A stretch of 64,000 bases of DNA. Source: Earliella scabrosa (Eukaryota; Basidiomycota; Agaricomycetes; Polyporales; Polyporaceae). Below, one piece after another: positions 48,594-57,887 of the stretch. The stretch is from NCBI GenBank assembly GCA_022605405.1, contig JABYQQ010000018.1:620001-684000 (forward strand), written 5' to 3'. Numbering within the stretch: position 1 is the first letter of the stretch; each line of letters starts with the position of its first letter. The notes under the pieces were generated by a model. That model saw only the letters and a list, made by a program, of their open reading frames with translations. It ran no database searches and was not told the origin of the DNA. Both the position numbers and the translations under genes were made by a program.

Positions 48594-49715
48594 ATGGGCG
48601 ATCTCAACGCAGTCCCACTATGGGATCAGCCTCCTCCTCCCGACTGCCCCGTCCCCACCATCCCATCAAACATATCCGTCCACAGTCTCCTGCTCCTGCC
48701 CCACCTACCCCAACCCCCTCTCCCCCCGCGCACTCGTCCCCTCGGTTTTGCTCTCTCGGTCCAGGTCGCGCACGTCAACAGCGAAGAACTCCGTGAACGC
48801 GAGATCCCCTGCAAAATTGACATTCTTACCACCCTCGATTCTCTCACCCTGCGAACCGACCGACAGTCTCGATCTTTCATCGACGACCGCTACGGCTCCC
48901 CCGATCGTACTCCTCTGTGGGTACTCGGCTGGTGGCTCACGTTCCACCGCGCCGTAGAGGCACGCGACCGTTGGCGCGTTGCGCGCGCCTGGCTCGCGGA
49001 GGTACGCTACGATTGCGACAGTCCCCAGCACCCTGACTATCACCTCGCCACTACGGCCTTGGGAACATTCCATCGGTTGCCATGGGATGAACGTCTTCAC
49101 GCGGCCTATGGCCTACTCCCGGAGGACCTATCGCATTTCCTTGCAACCAACCCTGTCTCCGCCCCTATGCTTGATGCCATGCTTGATGCCCTTAACGAGC
49201 GCATCCGTGCCCACCCTCTCCTACATGCGCGCGTCGTGGTACTCGGCCTCGCCGCCTACTGCATCCTCCAAGCCACTCCCGACAAGTGGGTCACATACGA
49301 CACGGCACCCCGCTTTACCTTCCTCCGCGACCTCTCTGAACGCCTTCGACGCCCCGTCGACCCCGCAGACACTGTCTACCTTCCCTGGCATGCGCACGGG
49401 GCGTGGGTCTTGTTCGTGCTGGACGCGCGCGCGAACACGATTCGGTACGCCGACTCTTCCGGCGCCCCTCCCTCCCCCAGCGATCTCGGCGCCCTCCAGA
49501 CATGGTTCACGGCCGCTCAGTTGGGCGTTTGGTCTGTTGGTCCTCCCATCCCCTGCGGTCATCCCGACGATGGAGTCTCCTGCGGCATCGTCATCGTCAA
49601 CGCCATCCGTCACGCTCTTTTCGGGGAACCTCTATGGGACGTTGGACAGCGCTCTTCATTTCGCATTCGTGAATACCTCAACGTTGCACGCGCGTATGTT
49701 ACCCGCCTAGGCTAG
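48594..49715 (+). CDS. Ulp1-like (C48-type) cysteine peptidase-fold protein
   Basis: The frame is open from 48474. I prefer the ATG at 48594 (TCCATGG context), giving 373 aa. The C-terminal 130 residues show the Ulp1/SENP-type layout: a histidine in LPWHAHGAWVLFVLD, the aspartate in TIRYADSSG, and the nucleophile region PCGHPDDGVSCGIVIVNAI followed by RHALFGEPLW. The family removes SUMO or ubiquitin-like tags. In basidiomycetes, relatives are often carried by, or near, KDZ-type DNA transposons. Oddly, the glutamine that normally forms the oxyanion hole (a QxDxxSCG-type string in relatives) is replaced by Pro-Asp here. The residues before the domain (WWLTFHRAVEARDRWRVA and the helices after it) match no known domain. 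There are no introns in the domain. Confidence 0.7.
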   Translation: MGDLNAVPLWDQPPPPDCPVPTIPSNISVHSLLLLPHLPQPPLPPRTRPLGFALSVQVAHVNSEELREREIPCKIDILTTLDSLTLRTDRQSRSFIDDRYGSPDRTPLWVLGWWLTFHRAVEARDRWRVARAWLAEVRYDCDSPQHPDYHLATTALGTFHRLPWDERLHAAYGLLPEDLSHFLATNPVSAPMLDAMLDALNERIRAHPLLHARVVVLGLAAYCILQATPDKWVTYDTAPRFTFLRDLSERLRRPVDPADTVYLPWHAHGAWVLFVLDARANTIRYADSSGAPPSPSDLGALQTWFTAAQLGVWSVGPPIPCGHPDDGVSCGIVIVNAIRHALFGEPLWDVGQRSSFRIREYLNVARAYVTRLG

Positions 49716-50334
49716 TGTCTCTTTCTTGATCCATACTCCGTAACCGGCCGCTCACGTACTTTACAGAGTGAACTCCCCCTCCGTCGATGCGCCGTTACTC
49801 TCTTCATGCGCGTCCGGGCCCGCGTATGCAGCCCTGCGCCCTTCGCAGTCATCGCAGAGGCGTGCGATTCAGGATAGGACGGGCACACACTAGCTGAGGT
49901 ACGGGATGATTTGGTGTAATCTATTGTCCGTGTCTTTGTTGTCTATGCATTACCCCCTCGTTGAGCCTGTGGTGCACCGCTCTCGGGCGCATACCAACCC
50001 CCAGACCCCATCAGGCATGTCATGCTGCCTTCGCGTTCCTAAGCACGTCCTGGTGGACGTTCCTCCTCGCGCCCATGCACTGCTCAACCAACCGCCTGCC
50101 GTCTTCCCTCGCGCACCTCTCTCGGTCGACCCCTTTCACTATTCGCCGAGTATAAGGGGGCCCGAGTGTCTAGCAGGCTTGGCGTGAACGTAGTGGGCCC
50201 CGGTCGAAGTAAGTAGTCTTTCTGGTCAAGTTCCAACATGCAGTCCGACGTCGCGCCCAACACAATCTTTCCCGGCCCGTACAGCCGCTCTACTCCATCA
50301 TACATGGTACGTACGAGTTCCCACACCATGAAGC
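49716..50334. other. intergenic, nothing recognised
   Basis: This is the 3' flank between the convergent Ulp1-like gene and the lysine-rich protein gene. No gene or repeat is visible. Confidence 0.4.
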
Positions 50335-51141
50335 TTATTCATAGTAATACGTCTCGACGGTGCGTCGCTTCGAACTCTTCCCAACCCCCTTCTTACCCTT
50401 CTTGGGCTCCTTGTACGGCTTCTCCGGTGCCCTAGCCAACAGCATGATCCTCTCGATGTTGAACGTGGCCCCAAACTCCGTGCTGATCACGCGCGTCTCC
50501 ACCATGACCAGATCCCACGGCGCAACACCCGTGAACTCCAGCGGAAGCGGGGCCTCCAAAGTGTCACCACCCGCGGTGCCGTCGAACACAGGAGGAGCAG
50601 TCTAGGCATTTCACGTTAGTCCCCGTCCACTGTCTGTATGTCGTGCGACTTACCGGCATGTGCGTTGACTTCAGCTCCTTCACAGCCGTGAACCAAGCAG
50701 GAACGGGCGCTGCATGCAGGTCAGCACCGTGCACCGATCTCATGTTCTTCGGTCACTTACGGTGCTCGTGCATCGTGTTCAGCAGGTTTATGAACGCCCC
50801 GCGGTCCCCAGTGCGCACGAAATCGAGATCAATCTTGAACACCGGGTCGTCCCAACAGTCTGCCTGGTACGACACCGATCTCACGCATCCAACAAACACC
50901 ACGGTGGCCGCCTTCTCCTTGATGATGAGCGCGTTCGTGAACCACTCCCACGCGCACTCTTCGATCTTCACCTGCGACATGGCGTATCGGCCCTCGTCAA
51001 CCGACACATGCTCCGCCCAGGCCCTGGCCCGACTACGTTACGGTGAGTACGCATCTCCACACTCATGGCAAAGATCACGCACCTCGCGGTTTCGGTGGAG
51101 ACCCATTTGGGCAGTACCAGGGTGGAAGGAGACACAGACAT
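50335..51141 (-). CDS. unknown protein with a basic, NLS-like C-terminus
   Basis: I do not recognise this family. The spliced model starts at ATG 51141 (MSVSPSTLVLPKWVSTETA; exon 51083-51141). The second exon begins at 51032 (SRARAWAEHVSVDEGRY) and carries KIEECAWEWFTNALI, ATVVFVGCVRSVSYQADC and GDRGAFINLLNTMHEH. Two short downstream exons give PVPAWFTAVKELKSTHMP and TAPPVFDGTAGGDTLE through WDLVMVETRVISTEFGATFN. The C-terminus is KEPKKGKKGVGKSSKRR followed by a tyrosine triplet, which looks like a nuclear localisation signal. The beta-rich middle (LDFVRTG, WDLVMVETRV) could be an OB-like nucleic-acid-binding fold. That is a guess. It lies convergent to the Ulp1-like gene. Confidence 0.6.
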
Positions 51142-52917
51142 TTGAACTGGGAGACTGGCTCGAGCATGGTTCGTCGCTTCCTCATTGCCCCCCCCTAAGT
51201 ACTTCCCGGCGTGGTTTCAATCAATGTATATTTCCTCATGCCCTCCGCATGGTCGCCGCGTGCGTGGCTCCTGCCGGTTTCTTCCCTCATCCTCGTTACG
51301 CTGCTCTTCGTCGACATTCCAAGCACTGGTTGTCCCCAGCTCGGCTGGTTTCGTATCAGCGCGTGTCGACCCGTCAGCCTCTCTACGCCCACCAGGCTAG
51401 CTAACGACGTCTGCCCGCCCTAACGTACGTCGCGGCGCGCGGACTGGTAGTAGAGGCTAATCGTGCCAGCGCCTCGCCTTCCAACCGTCCATTTCTCACA
51501 ACTCCGAGTCTGACGAAGTACTTCGCACATGATGTCAGACCATCAGCGCCGACGCCGCTCAGCTCCATCGAGGTACAATCATATCGCACTGAGTTCTTTC
51601 CAGGTGTCGCCCAAGCATCACACGAGGTCGAAGTTCAGCCTGCCCTGGCTTGCTCATATGGAGCCCAAGCAAGGTTCGTTTCGTACACATGCTTTCTTGG
51701 CGGTAGACATTCATGTCTTTGTCCTCCTCGTACCCACTTGGGGCACACCGGTACGCTTTTGGCTCTCGGTCTCATTTCTTTCATCGCGACGATCATGAAT
51801 CATTCTACTCCCGCATTTGGGGCTCGCTCTCTTAGGCCCAGGTTAGCTATGCTCTGCGCGACGTCGGGCGGCGCCGTCCCTCGTCCTACATGATGTCGGG
51901 CTTGGCAACCCGCCCCATGCGCCCTATCGTGTGGCAGTCGGGTCCAGGTGATCAAGTTCCTAGGTGATTTCAATGCGCGGTGCCTGTGTATAGGCCTTCT
52001 TGGCCGTCCTCTTCGGCCCGTCACATTCCCCCTATCGATTGGAGCGGTACAACGGTTCACGCTATCCCATTTGCACTATACCCATGCCGAACTCGTGCTT
52101 GTAGCGGTGTGCGTTCAGGCTGGGTATCCATGATCCCAACGTTGCGTGCTCTCGGCATGCCATAGCTCCTCCGCAACCTCCATACTGCACTCTTCATGGC
52201 GTTCGCTTGGTTCAGACTTTGGTTCACGGTTCCTCCCACCAGCCAAGCCATCAGGCTCCACGACGAGTCATGCGCGTCGAAGCGCATCGTGTGGTCTGGC
52301 GTCTCACAGGTTCTACCACTTAGTTCCGCGGCCCGGGGCCGAGAAAATCTTCGTACGGTCCCTGATCGACGGGGGCCACGTCCCGGTTTCGCCGTGATAT
52401 CTATCGCGCAACGTGTTGGTGTCGTGGGTTGCAACGAGGGTGGACCCGCAGCATGCCTCATCGATGAAGCCTCCATAGGTTTGCCGGGGTTATTCACCAT
52501 ATCCGCTGGAGTTAACGCACAGATGTGAACGCGTGCGGCAGGATGCGGCAGGAGCTTCGGGGGTTGCCTGGCGGCCGATGGCCTCGTGTTCGCGAAGTCA
52601 ACGCGATTCGCGTGAGCCGTCGATCGCGATTGCGAACTGCGCGCGCGCTTGCAGATTTACTCGCCCGATCACGCAGGCGAGATAGATGCTGTGTCGGGGG
52701 GCTGGGACGCGGTACGCGCTTGGCATGATCCTGATGGCCGCCGCACACAATGCGCCTCCCTTCAGCCCTCATGTCCAGGCCGGGGCCCCGTCTGCACTCG
52801 ACATTCGAGACTATGTACCGACGACATGTTGTAGCTACCACTGCGCCTGCAGGCTGTGCTGCCAAACATACAAGTCGCGTCCGGTGGTGAACATGGGCAA
52901 GGAATGGGCCAAGGGAT
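51142..52917. other. long gene-poor stretch
   Basis: No gene, RNA or clear repeat can be supported in about 1.8 kb. Many short frames exist on both strands, none over 150 codons and none with motifs. The region could be decayed coding or transposon sequence. I cannot name a source. Confidence 0.35.
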
Positions 52918-54178
52918 CTAAATGACGCAATAGATCGCTCTAAGGTGGCGGTATGTTAGATGTTTGAACAGCCCGTATCGATACGGTAGGCAGAGAGCAC
53001 AGACCTGCGCGATGCGACGGCGTCCTTCCAACATGTGTTCGCCGACGAAACGAGCGGCCAGATTGAAGTTGACGTACCACACGTTCGATAGGTGGATCGC
53101 GTTCCCGGTGTCGAACCCGTCGAGCTCTCGTGAGTAGTCCCATGCGCCAATGCAGCGCACAGGCCACCCAGGGAACCGCCAGGTTACCAGCACCGTGGTG
53201 TTAGAGTACAACTCCTCGCCGTAACCTTGAACCTCCATGCTCTTCGCGCTCTCGGGGACCAGGAGCAGGTACTCCAGGCCCGAGGAATGCAGGTCTAGCA
53301 CAACGACGAAGCTTCCATGGTCGCCGAAGTAGCGGTCACGACAGGCGCAGAGGTACATGTGTCCTAAACACCATCGCCGGTCTGGCACACCGAGTGCGCG
53401 GGGCAGCGGTTCGAGGGGCGGCGAAATGAGAATCCCGGGATCGTCGTCGAGGCGAAAGTTCCCGCGGAGGACCAGTCCCAGGTTCCGTCGTCGATCACAG
53501 GGGATGGACCACCATGGCCCGTACCCACTGTTGCTGCGAGTGAGGGCGCATCGACGTAGGGTCAAGGCTGGATAGGCGCATCCCACGATGGCCGGGGAGA
53601 AGAACGTCATGAAAGCCGTGTTGTTGACGGCCGTGAGGGGTGTGAGGGGGCTGGGGGTGTAGGACGAAACCACAGATAGGTATCGTCGACGTCGGGCCGC
53701 AATGATGCAGTAATGGGTGGTAATGCGATCCAGGGGCCCTTCGTAGCCCTGCGCACCTTTGTCGCGGCCACACACCTTCGTCAAGGTGAAGTTCTTCTGC
53801 AAGAACGCGTGCAGCTCTTCCGCCTCCGGCTCCGCCACACATATCTCCAGATCCATGCCCAGCAACTTCATGTCGCGCAGAACGAAGGCGATGGCCGCCT
53901 CGCCTGTTATGACGGCTCGAAATCGGGGGAGGGCGTCGAGGAGGATACTCGCCTGGCCCGGTAAATAGACTTTCACGATCGCCTCCATCTCCTTGCGCAG
54001 CTGCGTGTCCACTTGCAGTAGATAGCGACCGCATACCGGCCTCCAGTTGAGGAGTCCCAGCATGTCAAACTCTTCCATGAGCATGCGCTCGAGTTCGACC
54101 GGGAGTCTGGGCGCGAGGTTAGTACATGTTCAATACAGTCGGGGCCCCATTAACTCACTGTCCGATCATATTGGCCAT
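52918..54178 (-). CDS. hypothetical protein with a nucleotidyltransferase-fold-like N-terminus
   Basis: A 20-bp first exon (54159-54178, MANMIGQ) splices to a long exon (52918-54106), giving 402 aa. The short exon is favoured because it supplies an ATG and continues LPVELERMLMEEFDML in frame. Otherwise the start would be 54084. Residues about 55-100 read AVITGEAAIAFVLRDMKLLG, DLEICVAEPEAEELHAFL. This resembles the G(G/S)-x-A ... D-x-(D/E) pattern of minimal nucleotidyltransferase folds seen in many basidiomycete hypothetical proteins. The first acidic pair is D-L-E, and further catalytic acids are not obvious, so activity is doubtful. The rest is tryptophan- and cysteine-rich (RRCALTRSNSGYGPWW, GHMYLCACRDRYFG, WRFPGWPVRCIGAWDY) with no known domain. 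Confidence 0.65.
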
Positions 54179-54579
54179 TGGCGGAGCGTCGAGACGGCGG
54201 CGGGACAAGAGAGTAGAGCGCGAAGGTTCGACGAGGCTCACGAAGCAGCGACGGGTTGACGAAGATTGGGGGAAGGCGCCTCAGGGTGCGGCGCGGAACT
54301 GCCTCGTAAGTGGCTGGTTCCGGCCGAGTGGGGCCTCCGATGTCGACTCTGACACCATGCTAGCTCTTCACGGGGGCACACGAGGCATACTCTATCGTCA
54401 AGGCTCAAGCAGCGCGGTAGTAATAGCTATGGCATCGGGAGGGGTCTGGTATTAAGCAGCACGACAAGTAACGTAGCATGGGAGAAGCCGTCTGGGTACA
54501 CTAGACTCACATGGAGGTATCAGCGTCGAACGGAAAGACGCGCAGTGTCTAGGAAGCCGTAACATAGCCAAGGGTAGCC
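54179..54579. other. intergenic, nothing recognised
   Basis: This is the promoter side of the 402-aa protein gene and the 3' flank of the F-box gene. No motif was seen. Confidence 0.4.
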
Positions 54580-56403
54580 CTACAAGGGGGACAGTATCGT
54601 GCAAGAAAGAGTACGTGAGTGGAGCCACCATAGCCACTTGCGACTGGCAAATCCATCCTCCAACAGCAAGCGATAGTCGTTAGGAATGAGTGTGACGTGG
54701 ATAGGGGGTAGACGAGCCTGTCCGCGGACGCCAACGAGTTCCTGCAGCTCTAATGGGGAGAGGCCCGCAATGGTCGCGCGTACCAAACATGGTAAAGCGC
54801 CATTCGCTGAGGCGTCGAGGAGCCACTCCCAATATTCTATCTGCAGAGTGCGAAAATCGAGGTGAATGTCCGTAACGGCAACAAACCGGTCGAAGAAGGA
54901 GCGGTATATGGGAGACCTGATCGGTAGGGAGATACCAAGCTTCATGAGCGTGAGCGATTGTAGGTTCGCCCACGCAAACGTCGAAGTATGTTCGAGGGAG
55001 AGAAGGAGTGTGTAATCCGAGCCGGGGACGGGTAAGGTGTAGTACGGCAATTGGAAACTAGCGGCTATGAGGTTCGGCATCAGCAGGTACCGCAGGAGCA
55101 CGACAGCCTGCTCCGGGCCAAGATCCGATAGATGTAGTCGGGCCATACGTGCGCAAACAGTGGGCTCGGGGTCGACCGGCATGTCCCATTCGGGGTTGAG
55201 CCGCAGAAAGCCTCCCGCGAGACGAAGTTCACGAAGGTCGTCGCATGGTCGAAGCAAGTCGACGAGACGACTGTATAGGATGGAGTCGTAGGGGTGATCA
55301 AGACACAGAGTCTGGAGCTGAGGGGACAGTACACCCGCCATGGCGGTCCAATCCACTCGGCATGCTCGAATGACGAGGTTGACCACGGATGACATGCCCC
55401 TGGGGTTGGGCGTAGTGAGACGGCATGTGAATGCAGGTGGAGGGAAGAACGCGAGGTCCTGCATCGTGGATAGCCTCGGAACGAGAACGTCGCCCGTGTG
55501 GACGAACGCGATCGTGCCGATGTCTTGGGGGCGAAGGTCGGCTGTCAGCGCCTGCAACGCGGTGTGAATGACGGCAGGCTCCTGCGCGAAGAGCGTGAAC
55601 GACGCCCAGCGTGACACTGCGGGGCGTAAGCGAGCGAGGAGGAGCTCAATGGCCGTGCACTGGTCGTTGACTGCTTGCTCCATGGGTAGGTAACCGATCG
55701 TGGCCTGCCCGGGCGAATTGAAGTACAGCGAGACGTCTACCGGGAAGGCGCGTGAGAGCTGCAACGCGGCCGTGACGTACTCAGGCCCTGATGAAGGGAG
55801 TAGTTCGAGATGGGTCCATAGGCGGGCGGAGTCTCTGACGATTGCGGCCCAGTGCGGACAGACAAGCATGAGGTTGGTGCGCGCGCGACCAAAAGGTGTA
55901 GGCACCGGCCATGGCTCGAGCGGATGCCCATACAGAGATACTCGGCGATGTTGTAGGAATGGAGTGGATGTAGGCAGCGACATGGCAAAGATTTCCTGCA
56001 GCAACTCAACTGGTAGCAGCGCTTCCGCCGGGAACATGGCGGAGCGTGATGGCATGGACAGTGGGAGCTCTTCGGGGGTTCGACGACTGCGGGCACGTTT
56101 GGCCGGTGGCGCCCCAGCGATCCGCCTCGTTGCAGGAAGGTTTCGCGTCTGTGAGAGCGCATGAGGACCGACATGCCGAGCATCGTCCGGCGGGGTTAAC
56201 GCGCTGGTGGTCCCGCGAGCGCGGCCTCGTTGGCGGGAAGAAGTGCGACTGGCTGTGACCCGTTCGCCAGGAGAGCTGAGATTGCCATGAACGCGTCTGG
56301 TGCGCGACGCGGCCTGTGCCCCTCGCGCCGACTGTGCCCCTCGCGCCGACTGTGCCCCTCGCGCCGCCTGTGCCCCTCGACCTCTCCCGCGTCCGCGTGC
56401 CAT
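54580..56403 (-). CDS. F-box protein with a tandem-repeat basic N-terminus
   Basis: A single long frame encodes 607 aa. Residues 1-35 are RGRGRGRG followed by six-residue repeats (RGAQSA/RGAQAA). Residues 35-120 are disordered and basic (PAKRARSRR). An F-box-like motif lies at about 130-180 (LPVELLQEIFAMSLP ... NLMLVCPHWAAIVRDSARLW). The remaining 420 residues contain leucine-rich-repeat-like stretches (LQTLCLDHPYDSILYSRL, DDLRELRLAGGFLRL, ARLHLSDLGPEQ, LQSLTLMKLGISL). The layout is that of agaricomycete F-box/LRR proteins, which bind Skp1 in SCF ubiquitin ligases and select substrates. These families are hugely expanded in agarics and mostly uncharacterised. No introns are needed. The N-terminal repeats are not part of the F-box core and vary readily. 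Confidence 0.8.
   Translation of the reverse strand: MARGRGRGRGAQAARGAQSARGAQSARGAQAASRTRRVHGNLSSPGERVTASRTSSRQRGRARGTTSALTPPDDARHVGPHALSQTRNLPATRRIAGAPPAKRARSRRTPEELPLSMPSRSAMFPAEALLPVELLQEIFAMSLPTSTPFLQHRRVSLYGHPLEPWPVPTPFGRARTNLMLVCPHWAAIVRDSARLWTHLELLPSSGPEYVTAALQLSRAFPVDVSLYFNSPGQATIGYLPMEQAVNDQCTAIELLLARLRPAVSRWASFTLFAQEPAVIHTALQALTADLRPQDIGTIAFVHTGDVLVPRLSTMQDLAFFPPPAFTCRLTTPNPRGMSSVVNLVIRACRVDWTAMAGVLSPQLQTLCLDHPYDSILYSRLVDLLRPCDDLRELRLAGGFLRLNPEWDMPVDPEPTVCARMARLHLSDLGPEQAVVLLRYLLMPNLIAASFQLPYYTLPVPGSDYTLLLSLEHTSTFAWANLQSLTLMKLGISLPIRSPIYRSFFDRFVAVTDIHLDFRTLQIEYWEWLLDASANGALPCLVRATIAGLSPLELQELVGVRGQARLPPIHVTLIPNDYRLLLEDGFASRKWLWWLHSRTLSCTILSPL
56315..56386 (+). repeat. 18-bp minisatellite in the F-box gene
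   Basis: TGTGCCCCTCGCGCCGAC occurs at 56315 and 56333, with variants at 56351 and (half-matching) 56369. On the minus strand each unit encodes six residues (RGAQSA or RGAQAA), so unit gain or loss keeps frame. Confidence 0.85.
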
Positions 56404-57430
56404 CTGGGAGCGTCACCGTTAGCGCTACACTCCGTCACATTACGTCGTTGACCGACACTTACGGTCGAGGTGGAGCCCAATGAAAGAAATGCCGAGCCTG
56501 ATGCAGGTGGTGTAGCTCAGAGGGTGGGGGGTTCGCCAGCGAACATGGGGGGGGGGGGGTTGGGACTGACATGGGCCGGGCCTTCTTAACGGCGGCAACG
56601 GGTCGCTACGACAGGGTCCCCGCCAACGCGACCCGAGCTCGATCATGGTTTTGGGTACGCGGTCGGGTGGAACTTGTAGAGAGTTCGCGCAGGTGTGTGG
56701 CTTGAATTCCCTGGCAAGTGCGGCTTTGGAAGCGAGGTTGGTTCAAGGGGTGGGGGCGTCATAGTAGTACTCGGATCATAGTGGTGGTACTTACTACTGC
56801 TTGTTGAGGACAGCGGCACAGTGGACATGGCCTAGTTCCCCTGCTTAACCCGAGGTCTGCGAGACTCCGATGCCAATCTCGCGTGCGCGCATACGTTGCA
56901 AGTACAGTTGCCGACAGCGACGCGACGGGGTAAGAAGTGCCAAGGTTCTCACGGCCCAACAGGCGGGGAGAGGGGTTGGATAGGCCGACGGCCGCAGACA
57001 GAGTCGCAGAGCACAGTGAAAGGGCGCAACATGCGTAGCGGAAAGGTTGTAACAGTGCCGTGGTAGCAGAATGGGAGCAGAGTACAGCTCAAACGAAGCG
57101 CGATGGCCAGGAACAAGATGGTTGTTCTTCGGCCCGCGCCGACCGTGCTGACTAATACTGCCCAAACGGGCCACGGCGCTATGTTCAGCCACCCACTGGC
57201 CACCCACCTCTACCCGCGATCGGGGGCAATTGAGTGCTTCTTCCACTACTCGTCTCTCAATAACACGTCGTGGAACAACCGAGCATCTGCGTGAGAGCAT
57301 GGGAGCAACGTACATACCCGCGTCATCGTGAGCATTTACCATGACATCGTGCTCGAGTCGTCCAGGCAGAGGACAGTTGATCTGCTGTCTTCATGGATGG
57401 GATAACTCACCCCTTACGTATGAATGCCCC
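56404..57430. other. intergenic between the F-box gene and the retrotransposon
   Basis: No gene is supported. A run of 13 G occurs at 56547-56559. The right boundary is the 5-bp target site GCCCC (57426-57430) of the retrotransposon. Confidence 0.45.
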
Positions 57431-57763
57431 TGTAACGGTCCGCGGCCGAGGGAGGACGTGGACGAGAGACGAGAGGCGGGAGACGAGGCGCGGGCGCGTT
57501 ACGAGACGTCGGGCAGGCGCGAGAACGAGAAGCAAGGAAGCCGGGGGCGGTACGGCGTTGATTCGACAAGGGTACACGTAAGCGAGCGCGAGCCTTATGT
57601 ACAGAAAGCCTAACTACGGTGCCTGGAAGAACATACGAGAGCATCACGAAAACTTACAGAAGGAAGGAGCGAGAATGTCGGGAAATACCATAAACAGTAA
57701 CTAATTGATCCGGGTGGTACGTAGAGAGTCCATGAGGCTCGTGTACGGCGTGGCGCCGTTACA
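57431..57763 (-). repeat. 3' LTR
   Basis: It is 333 bp with TG...CA ends and short inverted termini (TGTAACGG/CCGTTACA). No difference from the other LTR was seen by eye. Confidence 0.95.
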
Positions 57764-57780
57764 CTACCTCCTCCTCGAGG
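57764..57780 (-). other. polypurine tract of the retrotransposon
   Basis: On the minus strand GAGGAGGAGGTAG directly abuts the 3' LTR, the expected site for plus-strand DNA priming. Confidence 0.75.
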
Positions 57781-57887
57781 GAGAGCGCGACGACGCGAGC
57801 GCGAACCCTAGCCGGTCTAGGCATTCACGGACACATCGCGCGGGCACGTCCGACTCGTGTAACCTCGGCCAACAGCCATCCGAGCGT

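Noticed and set aside
51142..52917. short frames suggesting further small genes
   Set aside because: They appear on all frames without domains, splice logic or codon bias, so they are most likely chance.
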